A DNA stretch of 64,000 bases from Fagopyrum homotropicum. Its lineage: Eukaryota > Streptophyta > Magnoliopsida > Caryophyllales > Polygonaceae. The notes under the pieces are model-generated. The model worked only from the letters and a program-made list of their open reading frames with translations, made no database searches and was not told the DNA's origin. Made by a program: the position numbers and the translations under genes. The DNA lies in the NCBI GenBank assembly GCA_033239125.1, contig BSWB01000006.1:120512242-120576241 (forward strand). The letters run 5' to 3'. Positions 45,124 through 55,825 of this stretch are shown here, in pieces. The number at the start of each line of letters is the position of its first letter. The first letter of the stretch is position 1.

Positions 45124-46929
45124 TGTAACGCCCGTTTTTGGGTGTATTTTCGATATTTATTTATTTATTTATTTAATTTATTCTCCTACTCCTATCGACA
45201 TTTGATTATGTTAAATAGTCTTATTTGAAAGTATTTTATGACGTAAAATATATTTCTCGAATATATTATTATTATTTTAATATTCTCAAGTTTATCCTTT
45301 CTCGGAAAGATCGGAAAAGTTTTCCGATTAAAAAAAAAAAACGTTCCGGTGTTTAACTAGATATGTTCATTTCCATCTTCCCAATCTATCTTATTTATTT
45401 TATTTTATTTTATTTTATTTTTCCCTTCCTTCCCAAATTCGGAGGTCATTGGTTCGAACCTTGCCGGCCTTGTTTTGTTTATTTTCCCCTCCCAACCTTC
45501 CCTTCTTTTTTTTTGAGTGACAGCCAAGTAGCCCTAGCTGCCTCCTCGTTGCCTTGTCCAGCCACAGCCACCCGGGCTACTACCTAGCCTGACACCTCAG
45601 GACTGAAGCAGACCTCTCGACACCCTCTCCTTTGACCTCTACCTTCCCCAGCTTCTCACTTATCCCTCTGCTTCTCACCTCCCTCTCGACACGTCCCCCC
45701 ACCTTCGTCTCAGCTCTCCATCGAGCCTTCTCAGCAGCTGCAACCTCTCAACCATCTCACCCTCCCCTCAATCGATTGTCTTCATCACTTGCGAGTTCCC
45801 AACTTCATCTGTCCCGCTCTTCTACCCCGATGCCATCACCGGAGACCTACAGATGCGCCTCTCCGGAAAGCTAACCTGTCGCGGCCTGCCTCTAGCCCGC
45901 CTCTCGATCTCCTTATCTTCTGCAGCCGCCAGAAACCTTCTCCTCTCTTTGTTTCATTTCTTCTTTTGGAGCCCGCAGTCGCCGGGAACAACCTCTCCTA
46001 GGTTACAGCTCCCTCTGCCGCCCTCCTTCTCTATCAAAACCTGGAACCGGAGACCCTTCCCCTCTCAGCCATCTGCGCGACCTCCTCTGTTGCAACGAAT
46101 CCCGCAGACTGAGAGAGTCGCCTCCTCTGTGCCGCGATCTGTCACCGGGGATGAAGGGCCACCAGACCGCGTCGTTGTCGCTCCGCCTGTCGGAGCCTCT
46201 ACCATCCCTTTTCTTTTGTTTTGTTACGCAGGTGGTGTATTGTTGGAGAAGAAGCCTTTTTTTAGGGTTTTTATTTCAGCCTCTCTTTTGTGGTTAATTA
46301 CAGTTTGGACCCATAATTGTATTTACAGATTTGACACGGGTTTTTGGAAATTTGAATATTTACCCCTGCAGGCTGTTTAATTATGGATTTTGGCCCAAAG
46401 TTTTATTACGGATTATGACCATAGTTTTGGAACGGGATAGTTTGCCCCGGAAATGTGTAAACGGTTTCTAACCTCGGTTTTAATTATGGAGATATTCTTA
46501 TGATTATATATACTATATATATTGTACCTTTCACCTTGATTCTAATGCCTCGAATATTAGCTAACGGTTTTATACCGATTGTTGTAGATTGTCTTGCAGG
46601 TTAAGAATGCGGTCGAGAGATCCGGAAGAGTGGGCAGCCGGGGTTCTGTACATTTTAGGAGGGGTTTGGTTGGAGTCGTGTTTGAGTTTTGTATTCATTA
46701 TATATTGTATGTCGTGTGTGTGGCTTTTGGTCTTTCGGTTGTATCTCGGCTGAAGTCTTTGGTTTGTTTGGTTTTGGGTTTCTTTGCATTGTATAAAATG
46801 TATTTGGTTTTGGCCTTTATTTGTGCCTTGTTGCAAGATCCGGTGAAATTGTTGTCAAGCTAAGGGTCGGGACCCATTGTGAGGTCCCAACCCGTAGCAT
46901 CCCGAGTCCCGCGGATTCGGGGTGTTACA
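45124..46929 (+). mobile_element. Solo LTR, type A, forward, 1,806 bp, nested in Tekay 5' LTR
   Basis: TGTAACGCCC to GGGGTGTTACA with exact TSD GTTCT (45119-45123 and 46930-46934). The 3' LTR shows the empty site at about 53607. It lacks most of the intron-like segment of the 3' module. Its GC-rich cassette (45520-46230) gives the ORF 45853-46380, not taken as a gene. Confidence 0.95.
45445..45475 (+). repeat. Weak SINE-like B box
   Basis: GGTTCGAACC at 45451-45460 fits a pol III B box, but no A box lies at normal spacing upstream. Confidence 0.2.
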
Positions 46930-47197
46930 GTTCTTCATCACGTTCATGTGCTGCTGCACCTTGCTTCTCTTCTGTTTCGTTTTCTCCTTTGTTCTTCCCC
47001 TTTCTTCTTCTCCAAGGATGAAGCTTGAGTCTTGATTCTTGTGGAGCGTTCCGTTTTTGATCATTTGACGTTTACATGCTCCCTTGGTTGAGTTGTGAAG
47101 TGTGAGAGTGTTGGTAGAACAAGCTTTGGCCTTGTCGTGGTTCTGCTGTCGTCGAGAAGTCGACAATAACTCTGCACCGTGTCCGCCCCGCTGCCAT

Positions 47198-47281
47198 CCG
47201 CCCCTGCGCTTCGTCTAGCCGCCCCTGCGCTTCGTCTAGCCGCCCCTGCGCTTCGTCTAGCCGCCCCTGCGCTTCGTCTAG
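47198..47281. repeat. 21-bp tandem repeat, four copies
   Basis: Unit CCGCCCCTGCGCTTCGTCTAG at 47198, 47219, 47240 and 47261. The 3' LTR has only one related unit near 53920. Confidence 0.95.
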
Positions 47282-47587
47282 CCGCCCCTGCGGTTTCCTC
47301 TACAATAACTCCCGTTCTTGTGAGCTACTTCCTTCCTTGCTTTCCTCGTTCCTTTCCTTGATCCTTATGGATGTTCCTTGTTTCCTGAGTATGCTGTAGA
47401 GTAAGGTTGAACCCTTAGCTTGTGGAGATCTCTTAGAGATCATTGAGACTAGAAGTTATAGACTTCTAGCAACCGTTTCGTTCCTGATTCGTGATGCTTG
47501 TGTGAACAGGCTTTCCTTGCTCCTTTCCTGAGGGAAACTGAGTGTTCTCTGAGTTGTTCGTTGATCTTTGAGTACCTTCGAGTGAGG

Positions 47588-47604
47588 TAAGTCCCTTGGA
47601 CTTA
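47588..47604 (+). other. Donor-overlapping hairpin in type C LTR
   Basis: TAAGTCC-CTT-GGACTTA. The acceptor-like TTCCGCAG ends at 48035. The same pair in the 3' LTR is at 54231-54247 and 54676. Confidence 0.5.
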
Positions 47605-48329
47605 CTTAGCTTCACTCCGCGTATTAGTTGGATTGTATCGGCTTGTTTTTCTTGTTTATTATTGTCATAATGGATAACCGGAATATGATTCACCCTTTAT
47701 AAACTTAATTGGCCCAAGTGTATTATAAGCGGGCGGTGACCACTTGTCTAGTTGTACAGGAGACTAGAATGTGCTCTTGCAACCCATACCCGTAGGTAAC
47801 GGATAGAACTGATCTATTCCTATTGGTAGACAGAAGCGGATGCGAGTTTCGGGAGATTCTCGTGTGACAAAAGAAGTTTAATTACTAAGGGATAACCTTA
47901 ATGAAAGATAATAACCGGTTGTGTGCAAGCTTGCTATGTGTTTTCTTTACCTTATGTGTGTTTGAGCCTTTACGCTCTTGCTAGTCTCTAGAATGTTTTG
48001 TAAAGGTTTTTACCGTTGTTGTAGATGTTCCGCAGATTCAGGATGCTGCTGAGTGATCCGGATGGTGTTGTCAGCCGGGGGTTCCCGTACATTATAGGAT
48101 GAGATCGGGCTTATGTTTCTTTTGTTGTTTCCCTTTTGTTTTGAACTCGGTTGTGAGTCTTTTACGCTTTCTTTTGTTTTAAACCTTTGGTTTTATATTG
48201 AGTTTTGGTTTTCATTCGTCTGTGCCTTGTTGTAAGATCCGTTTGCTGTTGCTACTATGAGGGTCGGGACCCATTGTGCGGTCCTAGCCCGTAGCATTTC
48301 GAGTTCCCAGAACTTGGGGTGTTACAATA

Positions 48330-48347
48330 TGGTATCAGAGCTCTAGG
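48330..48347 (+). other. Tekay primer-binding site
   Basis: TGGTATCAGAGCTCTAGG, three bases after the 5' LTR. TGGTATCAGAGC is the plant initiator tRNA-Met PBS. Confidence 0.9.
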
Positions 48348-48605
48348 TTGGCAACAATGACACTCTAAATCTTCTAAAGGTCGGATGGATAAATAAATAA
48401 AACCCGCAAGGGGTCTAACATTTTCAAAAGGGGGTTTTTGTTTTTAAACTGTCGGTTTGGGATAGATGTACGGGCGACCACCACTACCTCCGCGGATTTC
48501 AGCAGTGTTGTTTCTTATATGTTGGCCTTTATATGTGCTTTTCCTAGATTTGTGCTTTAGATGTAGCGTGGCCTTTATATATATATATATATATCATTAT
48601 AGAAG

Positions 48606-49380
48606 ATGAAACGCACTAGAGCTACCGCTTCTATAGGGTGAGGAAGGGGTCGACCACCACTTCCACCTGCCGTCCGTGGACGAGGACGTGCAGGGAGACC
48701 TCCACTAGCTAGAGGACGGGGCCAAGCCCCAGTTGCTGATTCGCCTATCGTTGAGGCATTTGCTGAGGAGGTTGTTGAGAGTGTGGTTCTTGAGGCTGGG
48801 AACGCGATCGCTGCTAGGTCCGGAGCATAAAGAGCGCCATCGACGGAGTCTGCACGAGTGTCTATCAGAGCTTCAACATATCGTGACTATGTTTTAGAAA
48901 GAAGAGCTTCTCAGACAGGAGGCCCTGAGAAGAGACAGAAGATTGGATCAACCGGTTATGAGTAGATGAAGACGGTGATCAAGGATTGCTACTTCCCTAC
49001 AACTATGAGGAGAGATCGTCTTTAGGATTTCCTTGAAGCTGGATTCGAGGATTTGCCTATTGTTGAGATCATCAGCAAGTTTCAAGATGAGTTGTCTTTG
49101 TTGGGTCCGTCTGCACCACCTGAGGATCAACATGTTTACCTTTTCTCTCAGAGGTTGAGAGAGTCTACACGCTCTTATCTTGCCGGGTTCCGTTGTGATT
49201 CTTTGACAGACTATCAGGATAGAGCTTCTGCTTATAAAAGAGACCGACAAGGTCAAAGGAGAGCTTCTCAAACAGGAGGCCCTGAGAAGAGACAGAAGAC
49301 TGGATCAACTAGTGCTAGAGTTGGAGCAGCTGGGTTTGGGCGTAGTCAGACGCCGGGACGTTCTGGTTTCTAGCAGATTT
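48606..49380 (+). pseudogene. Tekay gag, with internal duplication
   Basis: An Arg/Gly/Pro-rich N-terminus is followed by DFLEAGFEDLPIVEIISKF and LFSQRLRESTRSYLAGFRCD. The peptide RASQTGGPEKRQK occurs twice, at about 48905-48945 and 49264-49305. The usual W-rich gag core seems partly missing. It includes (TA)n upstream at 48577-48593. Confidence 0.7.
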
Positions 49381-50205
49381 CTGACAAAGGACGGCAATGT
49401 CATAACTACGGAGGTGCAAGACATATCCGAGCTGATTACAAGAAGCCAGCAGTGACTTACTTTTTTTGTGGCAAGCCCGGACACCGAGTTGCATTTTGCC
49501 GTCAGGGTAAGGCGCTATCTCAACAGGGTTCTTCACCTGCCAGTGTTGCTGGAGGAGGACATAGATCTCAGTATCAGCAACAACAACAAAAGAAAGTTTC
49601 TGGTTCTACCGCTCCTCAAGGTTCCACTCCGGGACAAGAGAGAGGTAGAGGACGTGTTAGTGGATATGCAGACACCATAGATGCATCAGCTAGAGTGTAT
49701 GAGTTGAGGAGTGCTGTAGAGCCGACATCGCCATCAACCACAGGTACCATTCATATTAATGGTTTTCCTGTCAAAGTTCTTTTTGATACCGGTGCTACGC
49801 ATTCTTTTATATCTGATGCATGTGTAGATAAATTGACCTTAGTTACTGTACCCTTCTTTATAGGATTACCCGATGGGGGTAAGATTCGAGGTACATGAGA
49901 TGTTCGCGATTGCCCTATTAGATTGGGAGGCCGTGATTGGCCAGCTGACTTCTTTGTCATGTACTTAGTACATGAAGAAGTTATTCTGGGTAAGGATTGG
50001 ATGGATCGACATCGAGCAGTTCTGGACATCGGCAAGAGGACAGTGACAGTAACTACAGATGCATGCCATGTTGAGATCTTCCGAGGATGGGATCTCGGGA
50101 AGACTAGTACAATCATCAGTGCAGTGAGAGCTGTGAGACTTATCAGTCAGGGTTGTGAGACTTTTTGGTGCTATGCCATGAAGGATAGTACGAGTCTAGC
50201 TTTGG
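49381..50205 (+). pseudogene. Tekay nucleocapsid knuckle and protease
   Basis: YFFCGKPGHRVAFC at 49458-49500 fits CCHC. The protease has VKVLFDTGATHSFIS (DTGA intact) at 49770-49815, later EEVILGKDWMDRHRAVLD. TGA at 49896-49898 sits between them. Confidence 0.9.
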
Positions 50206-51590
50206 AGGAGATTCCAGTAGCTTGTGAGTTTGTTGACGTCTTTGGAGAGTCATCAGGTTTACCTCCACAGAGGAGTGTAGACTTTGACATTGAGCTAGAG
50301 CCCGGTACGAGACCGATCTCTAAGGCTCCTTATCGTATGACGCCTATCGAGATGCTTGAGTTGAAGAAGCAACTCGAGGAGTTAGCAGAAAAGGGCTTCA
50401 TCCGCCCTAGTGTATCTCCTTGGGGTGCACCAGTTCTCTTCGTCAAGAAGAAAGACGGGTCCATAGAGTTATGTATCGACTACCGAGAGCTGAACAAGGT
50501 GAAGATCAAGAACAAGTACCCATTGCCCCGTATCGATGATCTTTTGGATCAGCTGCATGGAGCTTTAGTGTTTTCAAGGATCGATCTGAGATCTGGATAT
50601 CACCAACTGAGGGTGAGAGAGCAGGATGTAGCCAAGACGGCATTTCTGACCAGATATGGACACTACAAGTTTGTAGTGATGCCATTCGGGCTCACGAATG
50701 CGCCCGCAGTCTTCATGGAGTTGATGAACAACATCTTCATTGACTTCCTAGACCATTTTGTAGTTGTCTTCACATACGACATATTGGTTTACTCTCGCAG
50801 TAGAGAGGAACATGCAGGACATTTGAGGATTGTTATACAGGTCTTACAAGATAGAGAGCTCTATGCCAAGCTCTCTTAGTGCGAGTTTTGGATATCCGAG
50901 GTAGCATTCCTTGGTCACATCGTTTTAGCCGAAGGGATCAAGGTAGATCCGGCAGAGATTAAGTCAGCAGCATCTTGGCCGCCACCTAAGAACGTCAAGG
51001 AGGTTCGCAGCTTTTTAGGATTGGCAGGCTACTACCGGCATATTGTTGAAGGCTTTTCAGTTATCGACCGACCGCTCACTTCCTTGTTTCGGAAGTCTAC
51101 GAGGTTCGTATGGTCCGAGCCGTGCCTACAGAGCTTCGAGGAACTGAAGAAGAGGTTGACCTCTGCTCCTATCCTAGCTCAGCCAGAGGGCCTTGAGGAT
51201 TTTGTGGTTTACAACGACACATCCAAGCTAGGCTTGGGATGTGTTTTGATACAGAGGGGTAAGGTGATTGCTTACGCGTCTAGACAGATGAAGACGTACG
51301 AGGAGAATTACCCTACCCATGACCTTGATTTGGCTGTTGTGGTTCATGCGTTGAAGATTTGGAGGCATTATCTATACGGAGCTACGTGTCAGATATTCAC
51401 AGACCATAAGAGTTTGAAGTACATATTTACTCAACGAGAATTGAATAACCGCCAGCGCAGATGGTTGAAGTTTATCAAGGACTTTGACCTTGAGATCTTA
51501 TACCACCCGGGGAAGGCTAACATGGTTGCTGATGCCCTTAGTAGAAAGACTCCCCGAGAGATGGCGATCACTAGGCTGACAGATCAGTAA
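50206..51590 (+). pseudogene. Tekay reverse transcriptase and RNase H
   Basis: RT motifs: PYRMTPIEMLELKKQL, WGAPVLFVKKKDGS, CIDYRELNKV, YPLPRIDDLLDQL, FSRIDLRSGYHQLRV, and MPFGLTNAPAVFM. The active-site motif reads VFTYDILVYS where the family has two adjacent Asp; the first is Tyr (TAC), so the polymerase should be dead. A stop at 50877 breaks the frame before CEFWISEVAFLGH. RNase H shows NDTSKLGLGCVLIQ, TYEENYPTHDLDLAVVVHAL and FTDHKSLKYIF, ending KANMVADALSRK. Confidence 0.93.
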
Positions 51591-52814
51591 CAGTTACAAT
51601 GAGATTTGGCATGGCTAGAGATGGATATCCACTTCCCGGATTCTGACAACTAGTTGTTAACCTTGGAGTTAGTACCTGATCTGTTGGCCGAGATCCGACA
51701 GAAGCAGGAGAGCTGCCCAGCTTTGACGCATATCCGAGACCGGATGTCTCGAGGAGAGGCACCATAGTTTGCAGTTGGTGCTGATGGGATCTTGAGACGT
51801 CATGAGCATGTTTGTGTGCCTTCAGATCGAGAGTTGAGATAGAGGATCCTTTAGGAGGCTCACTCTTCACCTTACTCAGTGCATCCCGGTACGAGTAAGA
51901 TTTATCAAGATATCAGACGCTCTTTCTGGTGGGGAGGTCTGAAGCCAGATGTCGCGAGATATGTAGCTTAGTGTGCGACCTGTCAGCAGGTCAAGATCGA
52001 GCATCATATACTAGGAGGCGCGCTACATCTACTTCCCATCCCTCAGTGGAAGTGGGAGGACATCTTTATGGATTTTGTTACCGGTTTGAGACCTAGCCGT
52101 GGCTTTGATGCTATCTGGGTCATAGTAGATCGACTGACGAAGAGCGCACGTTTCATTCCGATCAAGGAAATGTGGCCGGTGAGTCGATTGGCAGAGGAGT
52201 TCACGAGACAGATAGTGAGACTTCATGGAGTACCTAGGACTATAGTCTTTGATAGAGACGGACGGTTCACTTCGAGGTTCTGGCAGCAAGTGCATGCCGC
52301 CCTAGGTACGAGTCTGCAGTTCACGACTGCTTATCATCCTCAGACCGATGGTCAGTCTGAGCGGACCATCCAGACTTTGGAGGACATGTTGCGAGCCTGC
52401 GTGCTAGACTAGGGACAGGTGTGATCAGATAACCTTCCCTTAGTGGAGTTTTCATATAACAACATGTGGTACACATCGATCAGGATGGCTCCTTATAAGG
52501 CTTTATACGGACAGAGATGTTGTACACCATTGTGTTGGGATGAGTTAAGTAGTGCTAGCGGAGTAGCACCTGAGCAGATTCAGGATGACATGGCTCGAGT
52601 AGCAGTGATCCGAGAGCGGATTTTAGCAGCCCAGAGTCGACAGAAGTCTTATTTAGATAAGAGGCGCAAACCTCTGGAGTTCAAAGTTGGAACTCAAGTT
52701 TGGTTGAGTGTATCCATGACACGATGCGTCAAACGTTTTGGTGTCAAGGAGAAGTTGAGTCCCCGATACGTCGGACCGTTCGAGATTCTTGAGCGAGTTG
52801 GAGAGGCAGCATAG
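51591..52814 (+). pseudogene. Tekay integrase
   Basis: Zinc-binding region HSSPYSVHPGTSKIYQDIRR and CATCQQVK, then the D,D,E core: MDFVTGLRPSRGFDAIWVIV, VFDRDGRFTSRFW (usual Ser before Asp is Phe) and HPQTDGQSERTIQTLEDML. About nine stops, mainly TAG at sites where Gln or Trp is expected. Confidence 0.9.
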
Positions 52815-53126
52815 AGACCTAATTTGCGATCGAGACTCGAGGGTGTTCACCCAGTATTCCATGTATCTCAGTTACGGGAGTACACACCAGACCCGAGACA
52901 CATCGTCAATCACGAGGATCTAGTGATCGAGCCAGACCACACGTTCGTAGAGCACCCGGTAACTGTCTTGGAGCGTAGTACGAGACGCTTGCATTCGAAG
53001 GACATACCGATGATGAAGATTCAGTGGTCGATGCAAGGAGCTGATGAGGCAACTTGGGAGACAGAGGATAGTATCCAGAGGAACTATCCGGAGTTTTACG
53101 CTGAGCTGGATGCACCTGTAGCATAG
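52815..53126 (+). CDS. Tekay integrase tail with chromodomain
   Basis: GVHPVFHVSQLREYTPDP is the usual junction, then the chromodomain: VTVLERSTRRLHSKDIPMMK, IQWSMQGADEATWETED and NYPEFYAEL. The last four match the chromodomain end. This domain directs insertion into methylated-histone chromatin in chromoviruses. Confidence 0.85.
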   Translation, partial: RPNLRSRLEGVHPVFHVSQLREYTPDPRHIVNHEDLVIEPDHTFVEHPVTVLERSTRRLHSKDIPMMKIQWSMQGADEATWETEDSIQRNYPEFYAELDAPVA

Positions 53127-53280
53127 TCGTTTTGTTTTAGTTTTCCCTTTGTTGCGTTGCGTACGCTTTTTGTGATGTTTTGAGTTGCGTGCCCCATGAG
53201 GGAATATATGAGTTCAGTTATGTTCTTGTGTGTTGTTGTGATCGTTGGGCTTTTGCAAGTTTCGGATCGAAACTTCTTTT

Positions 53281-53293
53281 TAGGGGGATCTGA
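53281..53293 (+). other. Tekay polypurine tract (probable)
   Basis: TAGGGGGATCTGA immediately before the 3' LTR. Confidence 0.6.
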
Positions 53294-54967
53294 TGTAAGA
53301 CCCTAGTCTTTTGCCTTCACCGCCCCGCGGTGAAGTGTGCCGCCCCCGCGGCTGACGACAGATCGCGCCCGATCTTTCATGCGTTCGTTTAATCTTCCTT
53401 CCATAGATAGAATATCCGATATTCTATCTTATAGGCCGGTTTTCTTATTTTCTTTCTAACCCTAGACGTCCTTCCTTCTATCTTTCCAGCCTGTCTCTGT
53501 ATATTCCCATCTTTCCTTCTTTTTCCCGATTCTTGCTTACGTCTTCTTCAACCCTAGAGTGCTACAGCTTTTCCCTTGTGTTCTTGATGAACGTGTAAGT
53601 TCTTCCTTCCTTTTTCTTCATCACGTTCATGTGCTGCTGCACCTTGCTTCTCTTTTGTTTCGTTTTCTCCTTTGTTCTTCCCTTTTCTTCTTCTCAAAGG
53701 ATCAAGCTTGAGTCTTGATTCTTGTGGAGTGTTCTGTTTTTTATCCTTTGATGTTCACAGGCTCCCTTGGTTGAGTTGTGAAGTGTGAGAGTGTTGGTAG
53801 AATAAGATTTGATCTTGTCGTGGTTCTGCTGCCATCGAGAAGTTGATAGTGCCTCTGCACCGTGTCCACCCCCGCGCCTCTGCAGTGCCGCCCCGCGGCC
53901 ATCCGCTCCTGCGCCTTGTCCAGCCGCCCCTGCGGTTTCTTCTGCAACAACTCCCGTTCTTGTGAGCTACTTCCTTCCTTGCTTTCCTCGTTCCTTTCCT
54001 TGATCCTTATGGATGTTCCTTGTTTCCTGAGTATGTTGTAGACTAAGGTTGAGCCCTTAGCTTGTGGAGATCTCTTAGAGATCATTGAGACTAGAAGTTA
54101 TAGACTTCTAGCAACCGTTTCGTTCCTGATTTGTGATGCTTGTGTGAACAAGCTTTCCTTGCTCCTTTCCTAAGGGAAACTGAGTGTTCTCTGAGTTGTT
54201 CGTTAATCTTTGAGTTACCTTCGAGTGAGGTAAGTCCCTTGGACTTACTTAGCTTCATTCCGCGTATTAGTTGGATTGTATTGGCTTGTTTGTGTTGTTT
54301 ATTATTGTCATAATGGATAGCCGGAATAGGATTCACCCTTTATAAACTTAATTGGCCCAAGTGTATTATAACCAGGCAGTGACCACTTGTCTAGTTCTAC
54401 AGGAGACTAGAATGTGCTCTTGCAACCCAGACTCGTAGGTAAAGGATATACTGATCTATTCCTATTGGTAGACGGAGGCGGAGGCGAGTTTCGGGATATT
54501 CTCGTGTGACAAAAGAAGTTGAATTACTAATGGATAACCTTAATGAAAGATAAAAACCGGTTGTGTGCAAGCATGCTATGTGTTTTCTTTACCTTATGTC
54601 TGTTTGTGCCTTTATGCTCTTGCTAGTATCTAGAATGTTAGCTAACGGTTTTTAGCGTCATGTAGATGTTTCACAGGTTCATGATGCTGCTGAGTGATCC
54701 AGATGGTGTGGTCAGCCGGAGGTTCCTCTACATTATAGGACGGGATCGGGCTTATGTTTCTTTTGTTGTTTCCCTTTTGTTTTGAACCCGGCTGCGAGTC
54801 TTTTACGCTTTCTTTTGTTTTAAATCTTTGGTTTTATATTGAGTTTTGGTTTTCATTTGTCTGTGCCTTGTTGTAAGATCCGTTTGTTGTTGCTACTCTG
54901 AGGGTCGGGGCCCATTGTGCGGTCCTAGCCCGTAGCGCTTTGAGTTCCCAGAACTTGGGGTGTTACA
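53294..54967 (+). repeat. Tekay 3' LTR, 1,674 bp
   Basis: Uninterrupted counterpart of the 5' LTR, ending GGGGTGTTACA. Donor-like GTAAGT at 54230, acceptor-like CACAG ending 54676. Confidence 0.95.
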
Positions 54968-55024
54968 TTGAGTATCTTCCTATGCGAAGCGAGAGCGGTA
55001 TTGACGGTTTAGCCTTGAGACGAG

Positions 55025-55490
55025 GTAAGTCTCCGGACTTACTTAGCTAGATTCTTCGTATTAGCATCGATGTGTGATTGGTTGTGTGTGTTTGATTATG
55101 TTTATAATAACGAACGAAACCGGAACTAGGACGACCTTGTGTGATTTGTAAATTGGCCCAAGTGTATGATAACGGGCGGTGACCGCTTGTCCAATCCAAA
55201 ATAGGGCGATTGGGAGGCGCCTTGCGACCAATCCAACGGGTGATGTTGATAGGCGTCAAGTACAAACCCGGCAAGATGAAAGGAGACAAGGGCGAGGGAT
55301 TCTCGTGTCACACCATAAGTGTATTAGTAAGGGAATAACATTATATAAAGATAATAAACCGGCTTGTGTGCTTTAGGGCATGATGTGTGTTTATTTTGAC
55401 TTATGTGTGTGTGTGTGCCATTACCTTGATTCTAATGCTTTGAATGCTAGCTAACGGTTTTATACCGATATTGTTGTAGTTGCCTTGCAG
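55025..55490 (+). other. Intron-like unit in type A LTR (second copy)
   Basis: GAG|GTAAGT at 55025, hairpin TAAGTC-TCCG-GACTTA at 55026-55041, CCTTGCAG ending at 55490. Confidence 0.5.
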
Positions 55491-55825
55491 GTTAGGGATG
55501 CGGCCGATAGATCTAGAAGAGTGGGCAGCCGGGGTCCGAACATTTTAGGATGGGTTGGTTAAAATTGTGTTCGAGTTTTGTTTATTGTATCTCGTATTTT
55601 TGTAGGCCGCATGTATGGCTTTTGGTCTTTGGTTTTGAATCTCGATTGGAGTCTTTAGTTTGTTTTCTTTGGGTTTCATTCATTGCATAAAAATGTTTTT
55701 CGGTTTTGGCCTTTATTTGTGCCATGTTGTAAGATCCGGTGAAATTGTTGTCAGGCTAAGAGTCGTGATCCATTGTGAGGTCTCCGCCCGTAGCATCCCG
55801 AGTCCCACGGATTCGGGGTGTTACA

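Larger units (their letters stand above)
44763..48326 (+). repeat. Tekay 5' LTR, interrupted
   Basis: Own sequence 44763-45123 and 46935-48326, about 1.75 kb. It differs from the 3' LTR by a 21-bp tandem expansion and a roughly 40-bp stretch near 44825. A TATA-like CTATATATTC is near 45004. The shared 3' module includes AG|GTAAGT at 47587 in hairpin 47588-47604. Confidence 0.93.
48606..53126 (+). pseudogene. Tekay gag-pol polyprotein, one frame with many nonsense codons
   Basis: From the Met at 48606 (MKRTRATASI) to the stop at 53124, all recognised domains sit in one reading frame with no frameshift. I count about 17 internal stops, e.g. near 48636, 48957, 49026, 49371, 49896, 50877, 51588 and 52410. 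Domain order: gag, zinc knuckle, protease, RT, RNase H, integrase, chromodomain. The gag part seems short and has a duplicated 50-bp block. Loss of function is by substitution. Confidence 0.9.
44763..54967 (+). mobile_element. Complete Tekay/Del-lineage chromovirus (Ty3/gypsy), degenerate coding region
   Basis: Both LTRs (type C, TGTAAGACCC to GGGGTGTTACA), exact TSD TTGAG at 44758-44762 and 54968-54972, initiator-Met-type PBS, gag with zinc knuckle, protease, RT, RNase H, integrase and a C-terminal chromodomain. The chromodomain and RT type place it with Tekay/Del chromoviruses, which target heterochromatin. A solo LTR interrupts its 5' LTR. It lies inside the 38072 solo LTR. Confidence 0.95.
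38072..55825 (+). mobile_element. Solo LTR, type A, forward, expanded to 17.75 kb by nested elements
   Basis: Starts TGTAACGCCCC and ends GGGGTGTTACA. Exact TSD AGACG at 38067-38071 and 55826-55830. Own sequence is 38072-38817, 44080-44762 and 54973-55825, about 2.3 kb. Its interior includes a (TA)n at 38284-38313 and a GC-rich cassette (38410-38700) also seen at 4141. Confidence 0.9.

Noticed and set aside
45853..46380. 175-codon ORF
   Set aside because: Interior cassette of the nested solo LTR; no domain recognised.
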